NCBI RefSeq assembly: GCF_014621775.1
Contig: NZ_CP061204.1
Location: 3,740,501-3,804,500 of the forward strand
From: Stenotrophomonas sp. 169
Lineage (GTDB): Bacteria > Pseudomonadota > Gammaproteobacteria > Xanthomonadales > Xanthomonadaceae
Reading direction: 5' to 3'
DNA: 64,000 bases
The position numbers and the translations under genes were made by a program. The notes below the pieces were generated by a model. The model did no database searches, was not told where the DNA came from, and saw nothing but the letters and a program-made list of their open reading frames with translations. Positions 20,901-29,227 of this stretch are shown here, piece after piece. The stretch's first letter is position 1; each line of letters begins with the position of its first letter.

Positions 20901-21227
20901 GAGGCGCGTCGAACCGGCGCCAACGCGCATGAGGCGATCCGTCGGGCGTGCCTGCTGCGCTTCCGCCCGATCATGATGACCACCGCTGCCGCCATGCTCG
21001 GCGCCTTGCCCCTCGCGCTGGGTACCGGCATCGGTTCGGAGCTGCGTCGTCCGCTGGGTATCGCCATCGTCGGCGGCCTGCTGCTGTCGCAGCTGGTGAC
21101 CCTGTACACCACACCGGTGATCTACCTCTACATGGAACGGTTCTCCGACTGGACCGCACGGCGTCGCGAGCAGCGCGCGCTGCGTCGTGGCGATCGCCAT
21201 CCCCCGGCGCAGGAGCCGCAGGCGTGA
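17982..21227 (+). CDS. mdtB: RND multidrug efflux pump, MdtB/SmeJ-like
   Basis: This 1081-residue inner-membrane proton/drug antiporter of the HAE-1 RND family should form a hetero-oligomer with the next gene product, as MdtB and MdtC do. The GTG start is preceded by AAGGA, and the protein begins MGFSTLFIRRPIATSLLMAG as RND pumps do. Proton-relay residues are intact: the Asp pair in VVDDAIVMIENI (D399, D400) and the Lys in GIVKKNGIMMVDF. It is about 40 residues longer than MdtB because of a Ser/Thr/Gly-rich insert (NGTGALTGTNATSFGQVTSS and onward) in the second periplasmic loop, near residues 772-815. Substrates cannot be predicted. Confidence 0.93.
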   Translation: MGFSTLFIRRPIATSLLMAGLLLLGILGYRQLPVSALPEIDAPSLVVTTQYPGANATTMASLVTTPLERQFGQISGLELMTSDSSAGLSTIILQFSMERDIDIAAQDVQAAIRQATLPSSLPYQPVYNRVNPADAAIVTLKLTSDTRPLREVNNYADSILAQRLSQVQGVGLVSIAGNVRPAVRIQVNPAQLSNMGLTLENLRSALTQANVSAPKGSLNGKTQSYSIGTNDQLTSAAEYRDTIISYRNGAPVRLSDVANVVDGVENDQLAAWADGKPAVLLEVRRQPGANIVQTVERVRALLPQLQGVLPADVHLEIFSDRTETIRASVHEVQFTLILTIGLVVAVIFLFLRRLWATIIPSVAVPLSLAGTFAVMAFAGMSLDNLSLMALVVATGFVVDDAIVMIENIVRYIEQGKSGKEAAEIGARQIGFTVLSLTVSLVAVFLPLLLMPGVTGRLFHEFAWVLSIAVTLSMLISLTLTPMMCAYLLKPDELPEGEDAHERAAAAGKRNVWSRTVGLYERSLDWVLAHQPITLAVAGAALVLTVVLYILIPKGLLPDQDTGMITAVVQADQNVAFPQMEQRTKAVAEALRQDPDVTGVSAFIGAGSMNPTLNQGQLSIVLKERGERDGMAVILPRLQDAVKNIPGIALYLKPVQDVTLDTRVAATDYQFVLSDVQADEVATHALRMTEALRKRPELADVDNNLSNQGRALELTIDRDKASVLGVPMQTIDDTLYDAFGQRQISTIFTELNQYRVVLEVAPEFRTSTALMEQLAVASNGTGALTGTNATSFGQVTSSNSSTATGIGNQNTGITVGGGGIIPLSALADSKVTSAPLLVSHQQQLPAVTISFNVASGYSLSAAVKAIEETQAELKLPSQVHAQFIGKAAEFTGSQTDVVWLLLASLVVIYIVLGVLYESYIHPITIISTLPPAGVGALLALMLSGLSLSVDGIVGIVLLIGIVKKNGIMMVDFAIEARRTGANAHEAIRRACLLRFRPIMMTTAAAMLGALPLALGTGIGSELRRPLGIAIVGGLLLSQLVTLYTTPVIYLYMERFSDWTARRREQRALRRGDRHPPAQEPQA

Positions 21228-21258
21228 GTGCAACGACGCGCACGGCGGGAGCCGCACG

Positions 21259-24200
21259 TTGAACATCTCCGGCCCCTTCATCCGGCGCCCGATCGGCACG
21301 GCCCTGCTGGCGATCGGCTTGTTCATCATCGGCCTGATCTGCTACCTGAAGCTGGGTGTGTCGGCGCTGCCGAACATCCAGATCCCGGTGATTTTCGTGC
21401 ACGCCAACCAGGCCGGCGCCGATGCATCGACCATGGCCTCCACGGTCACCGCGCCACTGGAACGCCACCTGGGCCAGCTACCGGGCATCGACCGCATGCG
21501 CTCGTCGAGCTCGGAAGGCAGCTCACTGGTGTTCATGATCTTCCAGAGCGACGTCGACATCGATTCGGCCGCGCTGGATGTGCAGACCGCCATCAATTCA
21601 GCGCAGGCCGACCTGCCGTCCGGGCTGGGTTCGCCGATGTTCTCCAAGGCCAACCCGAACGACGATCCGGTCATCGCCATTGCGTTGACCTCTGAAACCC
21701 AGTCCGCCGACGATCTCTACAACGTGGCCGACTCGCTGCTGGCGCAACGCATCCGGCAGATCACCGGCGTGTCGTCGGTGGATATCGCCGGTGCCTCCAC
21801 GCCTGCGGTGCGCGTAGACGTCAACCTTCGCCAGATGAACGCCCTCGGGCTGACGGCCGATGATCTGCGCAACGCCGTGCGCGCTGCCAATGTCACCTCG
21901 CCCACCGGCTTCCTGAGCGACGGCAACACCACCACCGCGATCATCGCCAACGATTCGGTGGCACGCGCCGCCGACTTCGCCAATCTGATCATCAAGACCG
22001 GCGAAGACGGCCGGGTGATCCGCCTGCAGGATGTCGCCAATGTGTACGACGGCCAGCAGGATGCGTACCAGGCCGCGTGGTTCAACCACAAACCCGCCGT
22101 GGTGATGTATGTGTTCACCCGTGCAGGGGCGAACATCGTGGAGACCGTGGACCGGGTAAAGGAGCAGATCCCCACGCTGCGCGATTACCTGCAGCCGGGC
22201 ACCACGCTCACCCCATACTTCGACCGCACGCCGACCATCCGCGGGTCGCTGCATGAAGTGCAGATCACCCTGCTGATCGCACTGGCGATGGTGGTGTTGA
22301 CGATGGCGCTGTTCCTGCGCCGGCTGGCCCCGACCCTGATCGCCGCTGTCACCGTGCCGTTGTCACTGGCCGGTGCGGCGTTGGTGATGTACGCCCTCGG
22401 CTTCACCTTGAACAACCTGAGCCTGCTGGCGCTGGTGATCGCCATCGGCTTCGTGGTCGATGATGCGATCGTGGTGATCGAGAACATCATGCGCCACCTG
22501 GACGAGGGCATGCCGCGCATGCAGGCCGCCTTCACCGGTGCACGCGAGATCGGCTTCACCATCGTCTCGATCACCGCCTCGCTGGTGGCGGTGTTCATTC
22601 CCCTGCTGTTCGCCAAGGGCATGATGGGCGCGTTCTTCCGCGAGTTCACCGTCACCCTGGTGGCGGCCATCGTGGTGTCGATGATCATCTCCCTCACCCT
22701 GACGCCCGCCCTGTGCAGCCGCTTCCTCGACCCGCACGCGGATGCGGGCACGCCGAGCCGCTTCGGCCGCTGGCTGGATGCCGGGCACGACCGCATGCTG
22801 CGGATCTACACCCGCATGCTGGACTTCTCGCTGCGCCACGCCCTGCTGCTGTCGCTCACCCCCCTGCTGTTGATCGCCGCCACGGTGTTCCTGTTCGGTG
22901 CGGTGAAGAAGGGCGCATTCCCGGCGCAGGACACCGGCTTGATCTGGGGCCGCGCGAACTCCAGCGCGACGGTGTCGTTCGAAGACATGGTCAACCGTCA
23001 GCGCCGCATCACCGACATGCTGATGGCCGACCCGGCGGTGAAGACCGTCGGCGTGCGCCTGGGCAGTGGCCGGCAGGGCTCAAGCGCGCAGTTCAACATC
23101 GAGCTGAAGGCCCGCAAGGACGGACGCCGCGAGACCACCGCGCAGGCGTTGGCACGGCTCAGCGCCAAGGCCGACCGCTACCCGGACCTGCAACTGCGCC
23201 TGCGTGCGATCCAGGATCTGCCCAGCGGCGACGGCGGTGGTTCAAGCCAGGGCGCGCAGTACCGCGTGTCGCTGCAGGGCAACGATCTGGCGCAACTGCA
23301 GGAATGGCTGCCCAAGCTGCAGGCCGTGCTGAAGAAGAACCCCAAGCTGGCCGACGTCGGCACCGACGTGGACGAGGCGGGACTGCGCCAGAACATCGTG
23401 ATCGACCGCGCCAAGGCGGCACGCCTGGGCATTTCGGTGGGCGACATCGACGGCGCGCTGTACGGCGCGTTCGGCCAGCGCCAGATCTCCACGATCTACT
23501 CGGACATCAACCAATACAGCGTGGTGGTCAACGCCCTGCCGGAACAGACGGCAACGCCGGGTGCACTGGACCAGGTCTACGTGCGCGCAGGCAATGGCCA
23601 GATGGTGCCGATCACCGCCGTAGCCGAGCAGGTACCGGGGCTGGCGCCTTCGCAGATCACCCATGAAAACCAGTACACCACGATGGAGCTGAGCTACAAC
23701 CTGGCGCCCGGTACCAGCATGGGCGAGGCGAAGGCAATCATCGACAGCACTGTTGCGGGCATGCGCATGCCCGGTGACATCCGGTTGGCCGAGGGCGGCG
23801 GTTTCAGCTTTGATTCGGACCCGATGGAAATGCTGGTGCTGGTGATCGCCGCCATCCTGACGGTGTACCTGGTGCTGGGCATGCTGTACGAAAGCCTGAT
23901 CCACCCGGTGACGATCCTGTCCACCCTGCCCGCTGCGGGGGTGGGCGCATTGCTGGCGTTGTATGGCACCAACACCGAACTGTCGGTGATCTCGATGATC
24001 GCGCTGGTGTTGCTGATCGGTATCGTCAAGAAGAACGCGATCATGATGATCGACTTCGCCGTCGTCGCGCAGCGCGAGCACGGCAAAAGTGCGCTGGAAG
24101 CTGCCCGCGAAGCCAGCATCGTGCGCTTCCGCCCGATCATGATGACCAGCATGGTGGCGATCCTGGCCGCGGTACCGCTGGCGATCGGCATCGGCGAAGG

Positions 24201-24381
24201 CTCCGAACTGCGTCGCCCCCTGGGCATCGCCATGATCGGCGGCCTGCTGTTCTCGCAGAGCCTGACCCTGCTCAGCACCCCGGCGCTGTACGTGATCTTC
24301 TCGTGCCTGGCCCAACGCTGGCGCAGCTGGCGCACCCGCCGCCACGAGAAGAAGCAGCTCAAACGCGCCGCCCGCGCCTGA
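21259..24381 (+). CDS. mdtC: RND multidrug efflux pump, MdtC/SmeK-like
   Basis: This is the second RND transporter of the operon, 1040 residues from the TTG at 21259 (preceded by GGGAG), which gives the family-typical start MNISGPFIRRPIGTALLAIG. An in-frame ATG at 21187 would overlap the upstream pump by 41 bp and is less likely. The proton-relay Asp pair lies in VVDDAIVVIENI (D401, D402) and the Lys in GIVKKNAIMMIDF. It probably assembles with the upstream pump and the adaptor. The stop codon overlaps the first base of a 34-bp perfect inverted repeat, which likely acts as the operon terminator. Confidence 0.93.
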   Translation: MNISGPFIRRPIGTALLAIGLFIIGLICYLKLGVSALPNIQIPVIFVHANQAGADASTMASTVTAPLERHLGQLPGIDRMRSSSSEGSSLVFMIFQSDVDIDSAALDVQTAINSAQADLPSGLGSPMFSKANPNDDPVIAIALTSETQSADDLYNVADSLLAQRIRQITGVSSVDIAGASTPAVRVDVNLRQMNALGLTADDLRNAVRAANVTSPTGFLSDGNTTTAIIANDSVARAADFANLIIKTGEDGRVIRLQDVANVYDGQQDAYQAAWFNHKPAVVMYVFTRAGANIVETVDRVKEQIPTLRDYLQPGTTLTPYFDRTPTIRGSLHEVQITLLIALAMVVLTMALFLRRLAPTLIAAVTVPLSLAGAALVMYALGFTLNNLSLLALVIAIGFVVDDAIVVIENIMRHLDEGMPRMQAAFTGAREIGFTIVSITASLVAVFIPLLFAKGMMGAFFREFTVTLVAAIVVSMIISLTLTPALCSRFLDPHADAGTPSRFGRWLDAGHDRMLRIYTRMLDFSLRHALLLSLTPLLLIAATVFLFGAVKKGAFPAQDTGLIWGRANSSATVSFEDMVNRQRRITDMLMADPAVKTVGVRLGSGRQGSSAQFNIELKARKDGRRETTAQALARLSAKADRYPDLQLRLRAIQDLPSGDGGGSSQGAQYRVSLQGNDLAQLQEWLPKLQAVLKKNPKLADVGTDVDEAGLRQNIVIDRAKAARLGISVGDIDGALYGAFGQRQISTIYSDINQYSVVVNALPEQTATPGALDQVYVRAGNGQMVPITAVAEQVPGLAPSQITHENQYTTMELSYNLAPGTSMGEAKAIIDSTVAGMRMPGDIRLAEGGGFSFDSDPMEMLVLVIAAILTVYLVLGMLYESLIHPVTILSTLPAAGVGALLALYGTNTELSVISMIALVLLIGIVKKNAIMMIDFAVVAQREHGKSALEAAREASIVRFRPIMMTSMVAILAAVPLAIGIGEGSELRRPLGIAMIGGLLFSQSLTLLSTPALYVIFSCLAQRWRSWRTRRHEKKQLKRAARA

Positions 24382-24460
24382 AAAAAGGGGACGGAGGGGA
24401 TTAAGTCGCATTCGACCATAGGCGGCCGAATGCGACTTAATCCCCTCCGTCCCCTTTTTT
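24381..24460. repeat. Perfect 34-bp inverted repeat of the A6GGGGACGGAGGGG family
   Basis: Arms at 24381-24414 and 24427-24460 are exact complements around a 12-bp loop. The outer part reads AAAAAAGGGGACGGAGGGGA and ends in six T, so the element can act as a bidirectional intrinsic terminator. Related copies occur at 58089-58138 (two arms) and 48678-48705 (one arm). The left end overlaps the mdtC stop codon. Confidence 0.9.
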
Positions 24461-24496
24461 CACGATAATGGAGGCTGCTTCTGTTGCTGGGTCCGC

Positions 24497-26680
24497 ATGC
24501 CTGCCCGAGAATCCCGTCTGAGCCGCCTGTGGGCGCACGAGAAGGCCAGTTATGGCCTGCGGGTGTTCATCGCCCTGACCGCGGCGATGGCGGTGTGCTG
24601 GCATTTCGATGCGCTCACGGCGTTGCCCGGGGTGTTCCTGGGCATCATCGCCAGTGCGATCGCGGAGACGGATGACAACGCGTGGGGCCGCACCAAGGCC
24701 GTCGTGCTGTCACTGCTGTGCTTCTGCCTGGCCGCCGCGGCGGTGGTCTGGTTGTTCCCGGTACCGTGGCTGTTCATCAGTGCGCTGGCCCTGTCCACCT
24801 TCGGGCTGACCCTGCTGGGTGGCCTGGGTGAGCGCTATGCGTCGATCGCGCAAGCGACCGTGACGCTGGCCATCTACACGATGATCGGGCTCGAGCACCA
24901 CGGTGCGCAGGACTGGCGCACGTCACTGGAGGCCGTCAGCCATCTGCTCGCAGGCGCCACGTGGTACGGCCTGCTGTCGATCCTGTGGACGGCATTGTTC
25001 GCCAACCGTCCGGTGCGCGAGCGCGTGGCCCGCTTGTATGTGGAACTGGGTCGTTACCTGCAGTTGAAGGCCACGCTGTTTGAGCCGGTACGCGAAGCCG
25101 ACCTGCAACGGCGTCAGCTGGCGCTGGCCGAGCAGAACCGCCGTGTGGTGGATGCATTGAACGTCGCCAAGACCGCGATCCTGGCCCGCTTCGGACGCTC
25201 CGGCAGGCCGGCGGTGAACTCCGGCCTGTACCTGCGGCTGTACTACACCGCGCAGGATTTCCACGAGCGCGCCAGTTCATCGCACTACCCATACGGCGCG
25301 CTGGTGGATGCGTTTTTCCACAGTGATGTGCTGTACCGCTGCCAGCGCCTGCTGGACCTGCAGGGGCAAGCCTGCGCGCGACTGGGCGAAGCGATCCGCG
25401 TTCGCCGGCCCTTCGTGTACGGCGACAGCAACCAACAGGCAGCGCGCGATCTGGTGGATTCGCTGGCGTTCCTGCGTGGTCAGGATCGCCCGCAGTGGCG
25501 CCGCCTGCTGGCCTCGCTGGACCTGCTGGTGAACAACCTGCAGAGCATCGGCCGCCGCCTGCTGGATGCCGAAAACTCCGACGCCACCCTGGATAACGTC
25601 GACACCCGCCTGCGCGACAACAACCCCCACACGCTGCGCGAAATGGGCACGCGGCTGCGTCAGCAGCTGACACCCGGCTCGGTGCTGTTCCGCCATGGTC
25701 TGCGCATGGCGATCGCCCTGATCGTCGGCTTCGCTGCAATTTCCCTGTTCAACTTCCAGAACGGATCGTGGGTGCTGCTGACCATCGTGTTCGTCTGTCG
25801 GCCGAACTTCGGCGCCACCCGGCAGCGGCTGGCGCAACGCATCGCCGGCACGTTGGTCGGCCTGGTGCTGACGTGGGCCCTGCTGCAGCTGTTCCAGGAC
25901 CTGCACAGCCAACTGCTGATTGCGCTGCTGTCCGCCCTGTTGTTCTTCTTCACCCGTACCGACCGCTACCTGATGGCCTCCGGTGCGATCACGGTGATGG
26001 CCCTGACCTGCTTCAACCTGATCGGTGACGGCTTCCTGCTGATCGTGCCGCGCATGGTCGATACGGTGCTGGGCTGCGCCATTGCCGCAGCCGCCGCGTT
26101 CCTGATCCTCCCCGACTGGCAGGGGCGCCAGCTCAACAAGGTGCTGGCGCGCGTCCTGGACAGTGCTGCGCGCTATCTGGAGGCCGTGCTGGGCCAGTAC
26201 CGCAGCGGCATGCGCGATGACCTGGCCTACCGCATCGCACGCCGCGACATGCACAACGCGGATGCGGCCCTGTCCACGGCGCTGTCCAACATGCTGCGCG
26301 AGCCCGGCCATGTCCGCCGTAATCTGGATGCCAGTTTCCGGTTCCTTGCCCTGTCCAACACGCTGCTCGGGCATCTCTCGGCCTTGGGCGCACATCGCGA
26401 TCAGGTGGACAGCTTCGCCCAGGACCCGCTGGCGTTGTCCGCCGGTGAGCGGGTCCAACAGGGGTTGCAGCAGCTGGCGCGTGCACTGGCCGAGCGCGAG
26501 CAGATCGGCGATGCGGACAATGAAAACGACCGCGCCATTGCCGAGCAGCTGGAGCAGTTCGACGATGCGATGCCGCCGAAGCTGCAGTTGATCCGCACGC
26601 AGGTAGCGTTGGCGTTGCGATTGCTGCCGAAGCTGCGGGCGGCAGCGAACGAGGCGGTGCGGGTGCCGGTGCGGTCGTGA
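24497..26680 (+). CDS. yccS: FUSC-family inner-membrane protein, YccS/YhfK-like
   Basis: This 727-residue membrane protein has the YccS plan. It has an N-terminal cluster of about six membrane helices (ALTALPGVFLGIIASAIAETDD is the conserved first region) and a long cytosolic segment of about 200 residues. A second helix cluster follows (GLRMAIALIVGFAAISLFNFQNGSWVLLTIVFV...), with a C-terminal helical domain. FUSC proteins are related to aromatic-acid exporters and plant aluminium-activated malate channels, but the substrate of YccS itself is not established. It starts 37 bp after the large inverted repeat, separated from the efflux operon by it, so it probably has its own promoter. Assignment to YccS rather than another FUSC protein is from overall layout. 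Confidence 0.85.
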   Translation: MPARESRLSRLWAHEKASYGLRVFIALTAAMAVCWHFDALTALPGVFLGIIASAIAETDDNAWGRTKAVVLSLLCFCLAAAAVVWLFPVPWLFISALALSTFGLTLLGGLGERYASIAQATVTLAIYTMIGLEHHGAQDWRTSLEAVSHLLAGATWYGLLSILWTALFANRPVRERVARLYVELGRYLQLKATLFEPVREADLQRRQLALAEQNRRVVDALNVAKTAILARFGRSGRPAVNSGLYLRLYYTAQDFHERASSSHYPYGALVDAFFHSDVLYRCQRLLDLQGQACARLGEAIRVRRPFVYGDSNQQAARDLVDSLAFLRGQDRPQWRRLLASLDLLVNNLQSIGRRLLDAENSDATLDNVDTRLRDNNPHTLREMGTRLRQQLTPGSVLFRHGLRMAIALIVGFAAISLFNFQNGSWVLLTIVFVCRPNFGATRQRLAQRIAGTLVGLVLTWALLQLFQDLHSQLLIALLSALLFFFTRTDRYLMASGAITVMALTCFNLIGDGFLLIVPRMVDTVLGCAIAAAAAFLILPDWQGRQLNKVLARVLDSAARYLEAVLGQYRSGMRDDLAYRIARRDMHNADAALSTALSNMLREPGHVRRNLDASFRFLALSNTLLGHLSALGAHRDQVDSFAQDPLALSAGERVQQGLQQLARALAEREQIGDADNENDRAIAEQLEQFDDAMPPKLQLIRTQVALALRLLPKLRAAANEAVRVPVRS

Positions 26681-26745
26681 TCGGCGAACGGGTCGGGCCC
26701 CCCTCGCGGCTGTCGCAGATACAAGCTGGTGGCCGGGCGGTGGGA

Positions 26746-26795
26746 CTGGGCGGGGGACGGCAAGGGCCGCATCCATGCGGGGTCCATGGGGGCCG
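26746..26795. repeat. MITE-like palindromic element, partial copy B
   Basis: GGGGGACGGCAAGGGCCGCA, followed by TCCATGCGGG, matches the first part of the core of copies A (14758-14869) and C (26935-27036). The second half is missing and the sequence then diverges. Confidence 0.55.
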
Positions 26796-26821
26796 CGAAA
26801 CCTGTCGTGGCATGCGGATCG

Positions 26822-26897
26822 GTAGCGCCGAGCCGTGCTCGGCGGAATGTTTCCGCCAACGGCGCGCTGCGCTCGCCGACCATGGGTCGGCGCTACC
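26822..26897. repeat. SMAG inverted pair
   Basis: GTAGCGCCGAGCCGTGCTCGGCGG and an inverted arm ending GGGTCGGCGCTACC, 76 bp overall, lie between the FUSC gene and the MFS-acyltransferase gene. Confidence 0.85.
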
Positions 26898-26934
26898 GAT
26901 GTAAACCCAGAGCCGCCATGAACCTGTCGAGGGT

Positions 26935-27036
26935 GGGGCGGGATGGGTTGGCGGGGGCGTTGAGTGCCATGGATGGCACGAAACGAGGCCCGCATGGATG
27001 CGGCCCTTGCCGTCCCCCGTCAACCCACCCCGCCCC
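26935..27036. repeat. MITE-like palindromic element, copy C (inverted relative to copy A)
   Basis: Arms at 26935-26950 and 27021-27036 pair over 16 bp with one mismatch. The 70-bp core is nearly identical, in reverse, to the core at 14779-14848. The arm sequence (GGGGCGGGATGGGTTG) differs from that of copy A, yet each copy is self-complementary. Confidence 0.7.
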
Positions 27037-27157
27037 GCCGGCACGCAGCCCTGTCGCCGCTGACGTTGACGTTGCACTTGCCTTCGTCCAGCCCGCCGCA
27101 GGCAAGCATCCGTTACGCGCCGGATGCTAGGCTTCCGCCGGTCCGAAGGGAGTTTCC

Positions 27158-29044
27158 ATGTCAGGCCACAGCCAGTTCAACCTGCTCCGTCAGCGCCGCT
27201 TCCTGCCATTCTTCATCGTGCAGTCGCTCGGCGCATTCAATGACAACGTGTACCGCCAGGCCATCATCGGCCTGTTGTTCTATCTCGGCGTATCCGCCGA
27301 CGAACGCTCGCTGTACACCACGCTGGCACCGGCCATCTTCATCCTGCCGTACTTCCTGTTCTCTGCGCTGGCCGGGCAGATCGCGGACAAGCTGGAGAAA
27401 TCCCGCCTGATCGTGATCACCACCACCATGGAGATCCTGATCATGACGCTGGCCGCGGCCGGCTTCCTGACCCAGAGCATGCCGGTGCTGCTGGTGGCGC
27501 TGTTCTGCACGGGCCTGCAATCCACGCTGTTCGGTCCGGTCAAATATTCGGTACTGCCGTCGGTGTTGAAGCCGGAAGAGCTGACCGGTGGCAACGGGCT
27601 GGTTGAAATGGGCACCTCGATGTCGATCCTGACCGGCATGATCGTCGGGGGGTTGATCTTCACCCTTGCCGGCAGCCACGGCCCGGTGGTCGCCGCAACC
27701 GCAGTGATCGCCCTCGCCGTCTGCGGCAACCTGTGCGCGCGGATGATTCCCAAGGTGGATGCGGGCGATCCCACGCTGAAGATCAACTGGAATCCCCTTC
27801 CGGAGTCGTTGGCCGTGCTGCGCATGGCGAAGAAGCAGAAGGCCGTGCGCAACGCCATCCTCGGCGTGTCGTGGTTCTGGTTCGTCGGCACGGTGCTGAC
27901 ATCGCAGTTGCCGACCTATGCGGTCACCAACCTCGGTGGCGAGCCCACCCTGTACATCTTCGCCCTCGCGTTGTTCTCCGTCGGCACCGGTGTCGGTTCG
28001 CTGCTCTGCGAGAAGCTGTCCGGGCGACGGGTGGAGATCGGACTCGTTCCGCTGGGTGCCTTCGGCATGACCGCCTTCCTGCTCGACCTGTACTTCGCGC
28101 GGGCCGGTGAGGCCACGGCGGAAGGTCTGTCCGTCATCCAGTTCGTCCAGCAGGCCGGCAGTACCCGCATCATCATCGACCTGCTCGGCATCGGCCTGTT
28201 CACCGGCTTCTTCGTGGTGCCCTTGTTCGCACTGATCCAGAGCCGCACGCCGAAGTCGGAGATGTCGCGTGTATTCGCTGCCCTGAACATCCAGAACTCG
28301 GGTTTCATTGTCGCCGCGGCGGGCGTTGGGCTGGCGGCACATGCCGCGGGCATCACGATCCCGCAGCTGTTCCTGGCACTGGGCGTCGCCAATGCGCTGG
28401 TGGCGATCTACATCTTCACGATCGTGCCCGAGTTCCTGATGCGCTTCCTCAGCTGGTTGATGGTGCGCGTGCTGTATCGTCTGCGTCCGCACGGCATCGA
28501 GGCGAGCGTGCCGGACGAGGGCCCGGCGCTGATCGTCTGCAACCATGTCAGCTATCTGGATGCGCTCATTCTTTCGGCCAGCATCCCGCGGCCGGTGCGC
28601 TTCGTCATGTACTACCGCATTTTCAACATCCCGGTGATGAGCTGGATCTTCCGCACCGCCAAGACCATCCCGATTGCCGGTGCGAAGGAGGACCCTGCCC
28701 TGATGCAGCGCGCGTTCGACGAGATCGATGCGGCGCTCGCCGAAGGCGAACTGGTGTGCATCTTTCCGGAGGGTGCGCTGACCCGGGATGGCAACATGAC
28801 GGCCTTCAAAAGTGGCGTGGAGAAGATCCTCAAGCGCCGTCCCGTACCGGTGGTGCCGATGGCGCTGCGCGGCATGTGGAGTAGCATGTGGAGCCGGCGC
28901 GACAGCCGCCTTGGCCGCATGCGCGTACCACGGCGGTTCCGCGCGACGATCGACGTCGCGGCCGCGTCTGCCGTGGATGGCGCAACGACCAACGCCGACC
29001 TGCTGGAAGCGCAGGTGCGGGCGCTCCGCGGGGACAACGCCTGA
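27158..29044 (+). CDS. Fused MFS transporter and 1-acylglycerophosphate acyltransferase (LplT-PlsC-like)
   Basis: In this 628-residue protein, residues 1 to about 430 form a 12-helix MFS domain resembling the lysophospholipid flippase LplT (FNLLRQRRFLPFFIVQSLGA at the start). Residues 445-628 are a PlsC-type acyltransferase with the HX4D motif (CNHVSYLDA, H463 and D468) and the FPEGALTRDG block. Such fusions are thought to bring lysophospholipid into the cell and re-acylate it, as the E. coli LplT plus Aas pair does. The acyl-ACP synthetase domain of Aas is absent, so it must use acyl-ACP or acyl-CoA made elsewhere. The ATG is preceded by AAGGGAG. Confidence 0.9.
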   Translation: MSGHSQFNLLRQRRFLPFFIVQSLGAFNDNVYRQAIIGLLFYLGVSADERSLYTTLAPAIFILPYFLFSALAGQIADKLEKSRLIVITTTMEILIMTLAAAGFLTQSMPVLLVALFCTGLQSTLFGPVKYSVLPSVLKPEELTGGNGLVEMGTSMSILTGMIVGGLIFTLAGSHGPVVAATAVIALAVCGNLCARMIPKVDAGDPTLKINWNPLPESLAVLRMAKKQKAVRNAILGVSWFWFVGTVLTSQLPTYAVTNLGGEPTLYIFALALFSVGTGVGSLLCEKLSGRRVEIGLVPLGAFGMTAFLLDLYFARAGEATAEGLSVIQFVQQAGSTRIIIDLLGIGLFTGFFVVPLFALIQSRTPKSEMSRVFAALNIQNSGFIVAAAGVGLAAHAAGITIPQLFLALGVANALVAIYIFTIVPEFLMRFLSWLMVRVLYRLRPHGIEASVPDEGPALIVCNHVSYLDALILSASIPRPVRFVMYYRIFNIPVMSWIFRTAKTIPIAGAKEDPALMQRAFDEIDAALAEGELVCIFPEGALTRDGNMTAFKSGVEKILKRRPVPVVPMALRGMWSSMWSRRDSRLGRMRVPRRFRATIDVAAASAVDGATTNADLLEAQVRALRGDNA

Positions 29045-29227
29045 GCCATCGACGTGACGCCCCACCCTCGTGGTGGGTCTGTCCGCGACGGGATCGATGT
29101 AATCGGTTCCAGAAAACAGACCGAAGACGCATACACCTGTCGTTCATTGCTGTAGATTACCCAGCCACAGGGGGGCGCACCGGCACGCCGTTGATCCTGC
29201 CGGCCACCATGGAACGGAGTCTCGCTC

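Noticed and set aside
18339..21329. Long antisense open frame (996 codons) opposite the RND pump
   Set aside because: It is a GC-rich shadow frame with His/Gln/Arg-rich, domain-free translation; the sense frame is a clear RND pump. The same reasoning removes the long frames opposite icd (10231-12570) and mrpA (61211-63994).
24381..24460. Inverted repeat as one end of an insertion sequence
   Set aside because: No transposase gene lies between this element and any partner; it is a compact hairpin and not a pair of distant terminal repeats.
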